Below are positions 1-8,751 of a stretch of 64,000 bases of DNA, piece after piece. Where the stretch lies: assembly GCF_003885045.1 (NCBI RefSeq), contig NZ_RHJS01000002.1, forward strand, positions 620,001 to 684,000, read 5' to 3'. Both the position numbers and the translations under genes were made by a program. This DNA is from Schaedlerella arabinosiphila. GTDB taxonomy: Bacteria > Bacillota > Clostridia > Lachnospirales > Lachnospiraceae. The notes beneath the pieces are model-generated. The model searched no databases. It had not been told where the DNA came from and was given only the letters and a program-made list of their open reading frames with translations. Each line of letters opens with the position of its first letter. Position 1 is the stretch's first letter.

Positions 1-47
1 TTGTGGGATACTGTTACTGGAGCACCCAAAAGGTATGAACAGTAACC
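1..47. repeat. MITE copy A (3' part, cut by window start)
   Basis: The first 47 bases match the right-hand end of the 148-bp palindromic element at 34040-34187: a GATACTGTTACTGGAGCACC core followed by the terminal arm (here GTATGAACAGTAACC, one change from the other copies). The left part lies outside the window, so the target duplication cannot be checked. Confidence 0.75.
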
Positions 48-169
48 CTTGTGGTTGTGAAACAGTTACAATGCCGGCAGATCCTCTTTGGGGACATTTA
101 TTTTCATAAAGTGATAAAATAAAAAATGTCAAAGCTGGCAGTCAGGCAATGAAAAGGAGGATAAAGACA

Positions 170-694
170 ATGTCTATGATGGAAATCATTGAATTGATGA
201 AACAAAGAAGGTCTGTCAGATCTTATACGGATGAAGCGGTATCTGATGAAGTGCTGGACACGATCCTGGAAACCGCAACCTACGCGCCGACCGGCGGCGG
301 AAAGCAGTCCCCGGTGATCGTTGCCGTAAAGGACCGGGAGACAAGAGATCTGATTTCCAGGCTGAATGCAAAGGTGATGGGAGGCGATACGGATCCCTTT
401 TACGGAGCGCCCGTGATCGTGATCGTATTGGCGGACGGAACCCGGGGAAGCTATGTTGAGGACGGTTCCGGAGTGCTGAATTATATCATGCTGGCGGCAA
501 AGGCATGCGGTGTGGACAGTGTGTGGGTTGCCAGGGAAAAAGAAATGTTCGATTCCGAGGAAGGCAAGGCGCTTTTGAAAAAATGGGGGCTGCCGGACTC
601 GCTGCGGGGCGTCGGCGCGGCCGCGCTGGGCTATCATGCAGGTGAAGAGCCGGAGGCTGCGCCTCGAAAAGAAGACTACATTATAAAAATATGA
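170..694 (+). CDS. Small nitroreductase-family flavoprotein
   Basis: This 174-residue protein has the nitroreductase fold: an N-terminal MEIIELMKQRRSVRSY segment with the FMN-phosphate-binding R-x-S-x-R pattern, then a TYAPTGGGKQSP loop and a late ALGY segment. Family members use FMN and NAD(P)H to reduce nitro-aromatics, quinones or related electrophiles in the cytoplasm; the substrate here is unknown. The start at 170 is chosen because AAAGGAGG at 153-160 lies 9 bases upstream, whereas the earlier in-frame ATG at 149 overlaps that site. It is monocistronic and is followed by a strong terminator. It resembles the short, single-domain subgroup found in clostridia. Family assignment is firm; the role is not. 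Confidence 0.85.
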   Translation: MSMMEIIELMKQRRSVRSYTDEAVSDEVLDTILETATYAPTGGGKQSPVIVAVKDRETRDLISRLNAKVMGGDTDPFYGAPVIVIVLADGTRGSYVEDGSGVLNYIMLAAKACGVDSVWVAREKEMFDSEEGKALLKKWGLPDSLRGVGAAALGYHAGEEPEAAPRKEDYIIKI

Positions 695-740
695 TGATAA
701 ACCAATATGTTACTGCCAAATTTTAGCCCCTTCTTATTGG

Positions 741-771
741 AAAAAGCACAGCCGGGATTGCTGTGCTTTTT
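741..771. terminator. Bidirectional rho-independent terminator
   Basis: AAAAAGCACAGC (741-752) pairs perfectly with GCTGTGCTTTTT (760-771) around a 7-base loop, with A and T tracts on either side. It sits between the converging nitroreductase and PucR genes and can end both transcripts. Confidence 0.88.
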
Positions 772-823
772 CCTGTACAGAGAAATGGTACTTTGTGAAC
801 CGGCCACATTGCGCCGCCATGAA

Positions 824-2434
824 TCAGAACGCAAGCTTATTTTTAAATTTGTACAGATAAAGAGCCGTCTCAAGCAAAAAATGATCCTCACGGTTATGCA
901 GATCCAGCCCGGTCAGTTCCTGGATATTTTTGATACGGTAAGAAATCGTATTATAATGCGTGAACATCTCTTCGGAAATCCGTTTAATATTTCCAAAGTA
1001 TTCAAAATAATAATCCAAAGTCAGCATCAGGCTGGTATGCTTCTGCAGGTCATTTTTGATCAGCGGGTCCAGGAGCTCATAGATGAACTGATTGCTTTCC
1101 GCGTCCGGATTCCCGGAGTGCAGCAGGCGCAAAAGCCCCAGCTCGTCAAAGCGGAGAAACTGCTGTCCGGTAGAAATAGCGGATTTTAACGCAAGCTTTG
1201 CCTCCGTGTCCGTCTGGATGATGCCGTTGATCCCGAAGTGAGGCCGGCCGCAGCCGCAGGTGAGCTTCAGATCCGGATATTCATTGGAAAAGGAACTCAG
1301 CAGGGCCGGAAGATGATGGATCAGCTGCTGAAAATCCAGATGCTCCTCCGGAGTGTTCAGCAGGATCAGATCATCTTCGGCTGTCCGGACGATCCGGATA
1401 TCGATCCCGAGCTTTGTAAAGGTGGATCGAATATTTCCGACAAGCAGCGTGTGCTGAAAGGAATCCCGGTATTGATTGACGGATTCTTTCAGCCGGTCGA
1501 TCTTCAGATGAAAGATCAGATGATTGTCGGACAGGTTTAGCTTAAAATCATTTGCCCGGGACTGCTCCCAATGGTCGTCCGTGATCGGATCCGATAAGAG
1601 ATGGGACAAAAAGCTGGCAAACAGGGTATCCCCGTGCTCACGTACACTTTGTTCCCGGGTAATCTCCAGCGGGATTGTGGAGGAAATCTGGGAGAGCAGT
1701 TCAGGGGCAAGGGGCGGGTTCTGGGTCGGGTGATAGATGTAGAGATACCCGTACGAGCCCTCACCCAATTTTAACTCATAAGCCTGGGAGTTTTTTGTCA
1801 CGATGCTGATCTTCTGGGTTTCGGAAAAACCGGCAAATTCCTTCTCGTCGCTTTCTCTCAGAGACAAGCTGTGCAGGTTATTGATGCTGTCAACGATCAA
1901 AATGCTGCCGGAGCTTAAGTCGGAGATCATCTTTGCGATCATATTTAGGTCGGCGCCTTCCGTGATGGTCCGGATCAGCATCTGGTTTACGGCAATGGTG
2001 TTCTGCAGGAGCGTGGTGCGCCGCCTCGTCAATTCTTCAGATAAGATGCTGTTGATATTGGAAAACTGGATATCGGGCGGCAGCTCGATCAAAGGAAAGC
2101 CGTACTGATCCGCCTGTTTTATCATTTCATCAGGGATCTTTCCGTTTAAATATTTGGTTGGCTTGATACAAAAACCCGCAAGTCCTTTTTCGGCAAGGGT
2201 CGGGATATAATCGTGCATGGCCTGGGGATCCTTGCAGATGGAGTAGCAGGTGGATATCATCAGCTCGCCCTTGGAGATCCAGGAGGCGTAATCAGGGTTA
2301 TCGCTTAAGTTCAGCCCCAGAATGGGGTGATCAAGTCCCTTTCCTCCGGCAAGCAGCCTGCTTGTGGAAAAAACAGGAAGCTCGAGGATTTCTCCTACGG
2401 TCGGATAATAAGAAATTTCAAAAGTCGTTTGCAT
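824..2434 (-). CDS. PucR-family transcriptional regulator (copy 1)
   Basis: The 536-residue protein has the PucR layout. An N-terminal purine-catabolism-regulator domain (about 10-160) starts YYPTVGEILELPVF and contains the GLDHPILGLNLSD and LIELPPDIQFSNI segments. A central GGDEF-like region follows, and a C-terminal PucR helix-turn-helix lies at about 475-530 (GNIKRISEEMFTHYNTISYR, then IQELTGLDL). Such regulators usually activate nucleobase or ureide catabolism. It is transcribed divergently from the allH operon, and a second homologue at 15790-17391 heads a related module. The start at 2434 has a GGAGG site 9 bases upstream. The regulated operon is inferred from position and the shared operator; the effector is unknown. 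Confidence 0.9.
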   Translation of the reverse strand: MQTTFEISYYPTVGEILELPVFSTSRLLAGGKGLDHPILGLNLSDNPDYASWISKGELMISTCYSICKDPQAMHDYIPTLAEKGLAGFCIKPTKYLNGKIPDEMIKQADQYGFPLIELPPDIQFSNINSILSEELTRRRTTLLQNTIAVNQMLIRTITEGADLNMIAKMISDLSSGSILIVDSINNLHSLSLRESDEKEFAGFSETQKISIVTKNSQAYELKLGEGSYGYLYIYHPTQNPPLAPELLSQISSTIPLEITREQSVREHGDTLFASFLSHLLSDPITDDHWEQSRANDFKLNLSDNHLIFHLKIDRLKESVNQYRDSFQHTLLVGNIRSTFTKLGIDIRIVRTAEDDLILLNTPEEHLDFQQLIHHLPALLSSFSNEYPDLKLTCGCGRPHFGINGIIQTDTEAKLALKSAISTGQQFLRFDELGLLRLLHSGNPDAESNQFIYELLDPLIKNDLQKHTSLMLTLDYYFEYFGNIKRISEEMFTHYNTISYRIKNIQELTGLDLHNREDHFLLETALYLYKFKNKLAF

Positions 2435-2511
2435 AAAATTCAGCCTCCTGTTTGATTATGCCTAAGGGCATCCCGTTATGTCCATTCGGCCATTTCAAAA
2501 TATATAAATAT

Positions 2512-2580
2512 CACAACAAAAGTATAGCGATTTTATTGTGGAGTGTCAACATAGAAAATGAGAAAAAATCTAATTATAAT
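2512..2580 (+). promoter_or_regulatory. Promoter and candidate PucR operator of the allH operon
   Basis: A -10 box TATAAT lies at 2575-2580 without a good -35, as expected for an activated promoter. Upstream is an inverted repeat CACAA (2512-2516) and TTGTG (2536-2540), 19 bases apart. The blocks AAAAAATCT and ATTATAATATAAAACA around the -10 recur in the promoter of the second PucR-linked module (15598-15666, minus strand), which also has a CACAA/TTGTG pair in the same relative position. Assignment to the PucR proteins is inference. Confidence 0.6.
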
Positions 2581-2661
2581 ATAAAACATAACAAGGAACA
2601 TTAAAAATAAAAAACAAGGATTTATAAAAAATCCACAAACAAAAAGGAGGTTTTTTGCACG

Positions 2662-3540
2662 TTGCTTCAAATCGATCAGGAGTTATATATGGAATTGCAG
2701 AAAAACACCATAGAAGTAAAAATGCATTCCTGCTTTCACAGTACATGGAATGCCCGGCGGGATCAGGAACTGATCACGTTTCTTGCGGGTGGAAAATGTC
2801 TGCAGCCGATGTCCCTGCGATTTGAGCAGCCGATCGACTTTCAGGAATGCCGGATACCCACAGGGCGGCCGCTGTATCTATCTCTGAGCGGCCTGTCCGA
2901 CGGGGCAGAGGAGATCTTTCAGTTCACAGGCTTTGAAGTCAAAGATCTGAAACTGAATCTGAAACGTCCCTTAGAGCCTGAATGCGCAGGCTGGATCCGG
3001 GCTTTTTTAAAAAAGCAGGATGAAAAAGGGATTCATGGAATCATTGAGGGAAATGTGAATGACAGATTCACAGGGTATCTGGAACCACGGATACAGAGGT
3101 TCAGGGCAGCAGTCAAAACTCGGGACCATGAAAATATTTTAAATGCTGTGAACCAGACCGCCGGATGCGGTCCGGGACTGACCCCCTCATCGGATGATTT
3201 TCTCTGCGGTTACATTTCTGTCATGCCACGGACAGAAGCGTACGCCGGAATCAGAAAGGTAATCGCCGACACGGCAGCGGCAAAAACAAATGATATTAGT
3301 GCTTCATTGTTAAAACATGCGGAAAAAGGCCGTTTTTCAGAGGACATTCTGGAGTTGTTTCTTGGATTCAAAACAAAAGACAGGAAGAAAACAGAGAGCT
3401 TTATTAGAAAGGTTGCGGATTTTGGAAGCAGCTCCGGGTGTGATTTCCTGACGGGAATGTATTACGGTATTTTAGACGCGCGGGAAAGGAAGGTAGAATC
3501 AATTGATCAAGTTGGAAATCAGAAAAAATGCCTATTATGA
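2662..3540 (+). CDS. allH: DUF2877 protein, AllH-like subunit of oxamate carbamoyltransferase
   Basis: The protein is 292 residues and belongs to DUF2877, the family of E. coli YlbF/AllH. The family signature GCGPGLTPSSDDFLCGY lies around 172-188. In E. coli, AllF, AllG and AllH (FdrA, YlbE, YlbF) together form the oxamate carbamoyltransferase that converts oxalurate and phosphate to oxamate and carbamoyl phosphate; all three partners are consecutive here. The TTG start has AAGGAGG 11 bases upstream; an ATG at 2689 with its own GGAG is a possible alternative. The end overlaps allF by 38 bases, which suggests translational coupling. The true substrate may differ from oxalurate because the neighbouring genes are unlike those of E. 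coli. Confidence 0.82.
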   Translation: MLQIDQELYMELQKNTIEVKMHSCFHSTWNARRDQELITFLAGGKCLQPMSLRFEQPIDFQECRIPTGRPLYLSLSGLSDGAEEIFQFTGFEVKDLKLNLKRPLEPECAGWIRAFLKKQDEKGIHGIIEGNVNDRFTGYLEPRIQRFRAAVKTRDHENILNAVNQTAGCGPGLTPSSDDFLCGYISVMPRTEAYAGIRKVIADTAAAKTNDISASLLKHAEKGRFSEDILELFLGFKTKDRKKTESFIRKVADFGSSSGCDFLTGMYYGILDARERKVESIDQVGNQKKCLL

Positions 3541-5062
3541 CTCGGTCACTCTGATGATCATTTCAAAGGATGTGAAAGCCTTTGACGGGGTGAACGAAGC
3601 GCTGGTCGGCATGGGAACAGACCTCAACCGTGAGATTGCGGAAAATCTGGGATTAAATGCGGAAGGCTTTGAGGCAGTTACGGCAAATGATTTCTTCATA
3701 GCGGCGGACTGCGACAGTGAAGAAGTCTTTCAGAAGGTCATTGAAAATGTAGATGAGATGCTGAATAAAAAGGCGGAGAAGAGCAAGGCAGAATATGTTC
3801 CGCCGACCCTGGAAGGAGCATTGAAAGTAGAGAAAGACCTGAACATGGCGGTCATCTCCGTGCCTGGAAGATATGCCGCGGACGTTGCAAGGGACTGTCT
3901 GGAGCATGACATCAACGTGATGCTTTTCAGCGATAATGTTACCATTGAAGAAGAGAAGGAACTGAAGGAATATGCCGTATCTAAGGAGCTTCTGGTCATG
4001 GGGCCGGACTGCGGAACTGCGATCATCAACAATGTGCCGCTTGCATTTGCAAATGTGGTAAAGAGCGGCAATATCGGTCTTGTATGTGCATCCGGAACCG
4101 GCGCCCAGGAGGTATCCAGCATCATTGACCAGTTAGGCGGCGGAATCTCACAACTCTTGGGAACCGGCGGAAGGGATCTGAGGTCGGAGATCGGCGGTCT
4201 TATGATGAAGCAGTGCTTAAATGCATTGATCGAAGACGCAAAGACAGAGATCATCGTGCTTGTTTCCAAGCCGCCGGCAGCAGAGATCGAGAAACAGATT
4301 TTCGAGATTGCCTCAAAGACAGAGAAACCGGTTGTGGTATGTTTCATTGGTGGAAATGTAGAAGAGATCAAAAAGTCCGGACTGTATGTGGCCGTTTCCC
4401 TGGAAGACGCGGCGCATAAGGCGGTTCAGCTTGCAAAGGAAGAAACGGTCACCGATTTCACCACATTCGCCATGGGACAGGAGAAAGCGGAAGAGCTTGC
4501 TGCGGAGGAGGTCTCCAAAATGGCTGAGGGACAGAAATATGTCCGCGGCCTGTATACAGGAGGAACCATCTGCGATGAAGCCATGAAGCTTTTGATCGAT
4601 GACCTGGGCTCGATCAGGTCCAATATCCCGCTGAAACCGGAGGACAGGCTGGAGGATGCAAGAAATTCAGCTTCTGTTGAGCATACGTTCCTTGATTTTG
4701 GGGACGATGAGTTTACCGTGGGGCGTCCGCATCCGATGATTGATCCCTCTCTTCGCGCGGAAAGGGTCGCAGAGGAGGCGAAGGATCCGCAGACAGCGGT
4801 GATCCTTGTGGACTGTGTGATCGGATATGGTTCTCACGAGGATCCGGCAAAGGAGCTGTCAGACGCGGTCCGTAAGGCAAAAGAGACTGCGGCAAAGGAA
4901 GGCAGATATCTTTCTGTTGTGGCGACCGTCTGCGGCACGGAAGGGGATCCCCAGAGCAGGACGGCGACTTCGCTGCAGCTGGCCAATGCCGGGGCGATCG
5001 TACTTCCGTCCAATGCACAGGCAACCCGATTTGTTCAGACGATTCTGAAAAAACTGCAATAG
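3503..5062 (+). CDS. allF: FdrA/AllF-like subunit (succinyl-CoA-ligase fold)
   Basis: The 519-residue protein aligns closely with E. coli FdrA/AllF by memory. Shared segments are DSVTLMIISKDV near the N-terminus, VMLFSDNVTIEEE, LLVMGPDCGT, the CoA-ligase-like loop ASGTGAQE, and VGRPHPMIDPSLR near 410. The fold is that of succinyl-CoA synthetase alpha followed by beta-type domains, but the known activity is carbamoyl transfer with AllG and AllH. It ends at about the point where the E. coli protein still has some 45 residues; that missing segment is found at the N-terminus of the next gene. The start is TTG with GGAAGG upstream, inside the end of allH. AllG follows after 12 bases. Confidence 0.87.
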   Translation: MIKLEIRKNAYYDSVTLMIISKDVKAFDGVNEALVGMGTDLNREIAENLGLNAEGFEAVTANDFFIAADCDSEEVFQKVIENVDEMLNKKAEKSKAEYVPPTLEGALKVEKDLNMAVISVPGRYAADVARDCLEHDINVMLFSDNVTIEEEKELKEYAVSKELLVMGPDCGTAIINNVPLAFANVVKSGNIGLVCASGTGAQEVSSIIDQLGGGISQLLGTGGRDLRSEIGGLMMKQCLNALIEDAKTEIIVLVSKPPAAEIEKQIFEIASKTEKPVVVCFIGGNVEEIKKSGLYVAVSLEDAAHKAVQLAKEETVTDFTTFAMGQEKAEELAAEEVSKMAEGQKYVRGLYTGGTICDEAMKLLIDDLGSIRSNIPLKPEDRLEDARNSASVEHTFLDFGDDEFTVGRPHPMIDPSLRAERVAEEAKDPQTAVILVDCVIGYGSHEDPAKELSDAVRKAKETAAKEGRYLSVVATVCGTEGDPQSRTATSLQLANAGAIVLPSNAQATRFVQTILKKLQ

Positions 5063-5074
5063 GAGGCGAAGATC

Positions 5075-6502
5075 GTGAGCAGAGTGAATGAATTATTTGA
5101 AAAGAAACTATCGGTCGTGAATTTTGGGATTGAATCCTTTTACAGAGATCTGCAGGAGCAGAATGTTTCTTCCGTACATGTGGACTGGAAACCGATCGCA
5201 GGCGGGGATAAGAAAGTCGCAGGATATCTGAAAGCCCTCAAAAAAGAAGACCTGACGGAAAAGATTGAAGCGGCAAACCAAGAGGCGCTTTCCAGGATCC
5301 TTTCGGCACAGCCGGTACTGGTGGGAATGTCAACGGCGGGAGAGGCAATCCCGGGGATGACACCCAAGACCATCCTGCATGCAGGACCTCCGATCGCGTG
5401 GGAAAACATGTGCGGACCGATGAAAGGCGCGGTCATGGGCGGTCTGATCTATGAAGGACTGGCAAAAAATCTGGAAGAGGCGGAAAAGGTGGCGGCAAGC
5501 GGAGAGATCACCTTTGACTCCTGTCATCACCATCATACGGTGGGACCGATGGCCGGTATCGTTACATATTCCATGCCGGTATGGCATGTCGTAAACAAAA
5601 CCTTTGGAAATGACTCGTACTGCACGATGAATGAAGGCCTCGGAAAAGTGCTTCGCTTCGGGGCATGTGATCAGGAAGTATTTGACCGTCTGGATCGTAT
5701 GCGCAAGGAATATTATCCGGTATTAAAAGAGGCATTGGAGATCCACGGTGAAATCGATATGAAGGTCATGATCGCCCAGGCGCTCCAGATGGGAGATGAG
5801 GGCCATAACCGGAATAAGGCAGGGACATCCCTTTTTATCCGGGAAATCCTGACAGACATTTATAAGACGCGTTTTCCGCTGGAACAGCAGCAGGCGGCGA
5901 TTGAATTTATCAATGGAAATGACCATACTTTCCTGAATCTGTCTATGCCGTCCTGCAAGTCTATTATGGATCCGACTCTGGGGATTCCTTACAGTACTGT
6001 TGTTTCTACCATGGCGAGAAACGGCGTGGAATTTGGAATCCGCGTGTCCGGTATCGGAGCAGACCAGTGGTTCACCGCACCTGCGGAATATATCAAGGGG
6101 CTGTATTTCCCGGGATTTTCAGAAGAGGATGCAAATCCGGACATCGGCGACAGCTGCATCACGGAGACGACGGGCATCGGCGGCTTCTGTATGGCGGCGT
6201 CCCCGGCTATCGTTCAGTTTGTCGGAGGGCAGGTACAGGATGCGATCAATTATTCCAGCCAGATGTATGAGATCACCGTTGGAGAAGGAAACGCATATAA
6301 GATTCCGGTATTGGATTTCAGGGGAAGCGCAACAGGGATCGACATCATGAAGGTCATTGAATCCGGAATCCGCCCGATCATCAATACCGGCATCGCGCAT
6401 AAGGAATATGGGATCGGTCAGGTTGGGGCAGGACTGGTAAACCCGCCGGAGGCTTGTTTTACAAAAGCGCTTGAAGCATGCGCAAACGCATGGTCAAAAT
6501 AA
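5075..6502 (+). CDS. allG: DUF1116 protein, YlbE/AllG-like subunit
   Basis: This 475-residue protein matches the DUF1116 family of E. coli YlbE/AllG: AGPPIAWENMCGPMKGAV near 108, then TFDSCHHHHTVGPMAGI, MNEGLGKVLRFGA, MGDEGHNRNKA and, near the end, INTGIAHKEYGIGQVGAG. Its first 55 residues (NFGIESFYRDLQ, then WKPIAGGDKK) resemble the C-terminal tail of E. coli FdrA, so the gene boundary between the two subunits is shifted. The GTG start has AGGAGG 8 bases upstream. Together with the flanking allH and allF it should form the carbamoyl-phosphate-producing complex; carbamate kinase lies further down the operon. Confidence 0.87.
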   Translation: MSRVNELFEKKLSVVNFGIESFYRDLQEQNVSSVHVDWKPIAGGDKKVAGYLKALKKEDLTEKIEAANQEALSRILSAQPVLVGMSTAGEAIPGMTPKTILHAGPPIAWENMCGPMKGAVMGGLIYEGLAKNLEEAEKVAASGEITFDSCHHHHTVGPMAGIVTYSMPVWHVVNKTFGNDSYCTMNEGLGKVLRFGACDQEVFDRLDRMRKEYYPVLKEALEIHGEIDMKVMIAQALQMGDEGHNRNKAGTSLFIREILTDIYKTRFPLEQQQAAIEFINGNDHTFLNLSMPSCKSIMDPTLGIPYSTVVSTMARNGVEFGIRVSGIGADQWFTAPAEYIKGLYFPGFSEEDANPDIGDSCITETTGIGGFCMAASPAIVQFVGGQVQDAINYSSQMYEITVGEGNAYKIPVLDFRGSATGIDIMKVIESGIRPIINTGIAHKEYGIGQVGAGLVNPPEACFTKALEACANAWSK

Positions 6503-6531
6503 AAATTAAAATTTTAAGGAGGAACAAAAAA

Positions 6532-7332
6532 ATGAGTAAATGGGAAGACATTAAAATGTATGATCTGAGTATTCCGATCGGAGTAAGTACACCGCCATGG
6601 CCGACTTATGAGCCGCTGCAGGTGAAGTATTTCAAGCGTCTGGCGCCCAACGGAGCAAACGGCCAGCTGCTGACACATTCCAATCATCTGGGTACTCATC
6701 TGGACGGACCGCGTCATTTTGATACGGCAGGAAGAGACATTGCGGCGCTGGAGCTGGAAAAGCTGGTTGCTCCCGGTGTGATCGTGGACTTAAGTGATCA
6801 GGCGGAGGACTGGGGAATCTATACGCCGGAGGATATCGAGAAACGGGTAGAAGTGAAAGAAGGCGATATCCTGATCATCAATACCGGATATCACAAGTAT
6901 GGCTTTGACCAGCCGGAAGCGGATGAACGCCGTTATATGCTCAGGCATCCCGGCCCGTGTCTGGAATTTATTGACTGGGTACGTGAGAAGAAGCTGAAAT
7001 GGGTCGGCGTAGACTGCGGATCCGCAGACCATCCGATGAATACAAAGATCCGTGACTGGGAACCCATGGAAGCAGAAAAGTGCGACAAGCTGTTCCGCGA
7101 GAAATACGGCAAGTCTCTGAATGAGATCTATCCGTGGCCGGAGCATTATCAGGCAATGCACTTTGAGCTGTTTATCCAGCCCTATGAGGCAATCCATGCG
7201 GAGTGCCTCGGCGGTGAGATCGACAAGCTGTCTAATAAGCGCGTGATCATCGGCTGCTTCCCGTGGAAGTTCCAGGATGGGGAGAGCTGCATCAGCCGTA
7301 TCGTGGCGTTTGATGGATTTGAGAATGTATAA
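6532..7332 (+). CDS. Cyclase-family metal-dependent hydrolase
   Basis: The 266-residue protein has the cyclase/kynurenine-formamidase signature H-x-G-T-H-x-D-x-P-x-H as HLGTHLDGPRH at about 49-59, which binds Mn or Zn. Known members hydrolyse amide bonds, including ring opening (isatin hydrolase). Here it sits directly after the carbamoyltransferase subunits and before a nucleobase permease and a CodA-like deaminase. Opening a cyclic ureide to an N-carbamoyl (ureido) acid would supply the carbamoyltransferase; this is inference. The start at 6532 is preceded by AAGGAGG and a short A-rich spacer. The 150 bases after it hold no recognised riboswitch, only a weak TATAAT at 7402-7407. Confidence 0.85.
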   Translation: MSKWEDIKMYDLSIPIGVSTPPWPTYEPLQVKYFKRLAPNGANGQLLTHSNHLGTHLDGPRHFDTAGRDIAALELEKLVAPGVIVDLSDQAEDWGIYTPEDIEKRVEVKEGDILIINTGYHKYGFDQPEADERRYMLRHPGPCLEFIDWVREKKLKWVGVDCGSADHPMNTKIRDWEPMEAEKCDKLFREKYGKSLNEIYPWPEHYQAMHFELFIQPYEAIHAECLGGEIDKLSNKRVIIGCFPWKFQDGESCISRIVAFDGFENV

Positions 7333-7483
7333 AAAATATCGAAAGGGCATCCCTTAATATATATTCCTGCAGCGCGGACAAACTTCGTCCGGTAAGTTGC
7401 GGTATAATAGCAAAATAGTTCGGCCGGACTAAAGACTGAGTGGGAACAAAAAGGACATGGGATAAAAAGAAAGGAATAAAAAT

Positions 7484-8740
7484 ATGGGAAAAGATAGTGG
7501 AACTATTGAAAATGCTCGAGAATTGGCACCCGCTAAACAATTATTATTAGGATTCCAGCATTTATTTACGATGTTTGGCAGTTCTGTCCTGGTTCCGCTT
7601 ACAACAGGGCTTGATATTTCGGTAGTATTATTTATGAATGGACTGGGAACCCTGCTGTTCCACTTTATGACTAAGAAAAAAGTTCCCGTATTTCTGGGAT
7701 CATCCTACGCATATATTACGCCTGTGATCACGGTTGCGGCAATGTATGCGGCAGATGGCCTTGCATACGCAAGGGGAGGTATTCTGATTGCCGGTGTCGT
7801 TTATATGCTGATGTCGCTTGTGGTCTGGAAGTTTGGCACGGATCGCATCAGCAAACTCTTTCCGCCAGTCATTACAGGATCCATGATTCTGGTGATCGGT
7901 TTGAATCTGGCACCCACAGCAATTTCCATGGCTTCGGAAAACTGGGCAATCGGTATAGTCGGACTATTGATCGTTATTATTTGCAACATCTATGGGAAAG
8001 GTTTTATTAAAGTGGTACCTGTTTTACTGGCATTATGTGCGGGTTATCTTGTATCTCTGGCTGCCGGGAATGTGGATTTGACACCGATCAGGGAAGCCGC
8101 ATGGATAGGAATTCCAGCATTTGCAACACCGAAATTCAGCATTACGGCTATTTGCATGGTAACTCCGGTATGTATTGCCACGATGGTGGAACATTTTGGT
8201 GATGTGGCAGCGATCGGCGGTGTTGTACAAAAAGACTTTTATCAGGATCCAGGTGTAAACCGTACACTGTTTGCGGATGGGCTTGCGACATTTGCATCGA
8301 CTTTAGGCGGTGGATGTGCATTGACAACTTATTCTGAAAATACAGGAGTTCTGGCATTAACAAAGGTATTTGATCCGTTTGTTATGCGGCTTGCGGCCGG
8401 ATTTGCAATTGTGCTTTCCTTTTGCCCAAAGCTTGCGGCACTTCTTCGTACGGTTCCAAGCCCTCTGATCGGCGGCGTTTCCATCATACTGTTTGGATTA
8501 GTCGCGGGGACTGGCCTTAGGACATTGCATAAGGTTAATTTTAGTAACTCGAGAAATCAGATCCTTTTTGCGATTATAGCTATTTTGAGCCTTGGAAATG
8601 CGGCGTTGTCATTCTATATAGGCAATGTAAATGTTGCAATTGCAGGAATGCCGCTTTCAGCGATTATTGCAATTATAATCAATCAGATTTTGCCGAAGAC
8701 AGGCGATGAATATTTCGAAGAACAGGAAGAAAATGCTTAA
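7484..8740 (+). CDS. NCS2 nucleobase permease, uracil type
   Basis: The 418-residue membrane protein is close to UraA/RutG-type uracil permeases. The N-terminal LLLGFQHLFTMFG segment, LGSSYAYITPV, the substrate-site EHFGD (Glu about 236; Asp where UraA has His) and SENTGVLALTK (Glu about 284) are all visible. The last fits the nucleobase-transporter motif [QEP]-N-x-G-x(4)-T-[RKG] with Glu at the first position, as in uracil carriers. It probably takes up a pyrimidine-like or other cyclic ureide/imide by proton symport. It precedes the amidohydrolase by 11 bases. The exact substrate is not determined by sequence. Confidence 0.9.
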   Translation: MGKDSGTIENARELAPAKQLLLGFQHLFTMFGSSVLVPLTTGLDISVVLFMNGLGTLLFHFMTKKKVPVFLGSSYAYITPVITVAAMYAADGLAYARGGILIAGVVYMLMSLVVWKFGTDRISKLFPPVITGSMILVIGLNLAPTAISMASENWAIGIVGLLIVIICNIYGKGFIKVVPVLLALCAGYLVSLAAGNVDLTPIREAAWIGIPAFATPKFSITAICMVTPVCIATMVEHFGDVAAIGGVVQKDFYQDPGVNRTLFADGLATFASTLGGGCALTTYSENTGVLALTKVFDPFVMRLAAGFAIVLSFCPKLAALLRTVPSPLIGGVSIILFGLVAGTGLRTLHKVNFSNSRNQILFAIIAILSLGNAALSFYIGNVNVAIAGMPLSAIIAIIINQILPKTGDEYFEEQEENA

Positions 8741-8751
8741 AGGAGGATGAA

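Noticed and set aside
7333..7483. Possible riboswitch before the uracil-type permease
   Set aside because: The stem CGGAC/GTCCG and an AGT-pair hairpin are present, but none of the purine, guanidine, PRPP or tetrahydrofolate consensus elements can be matched.
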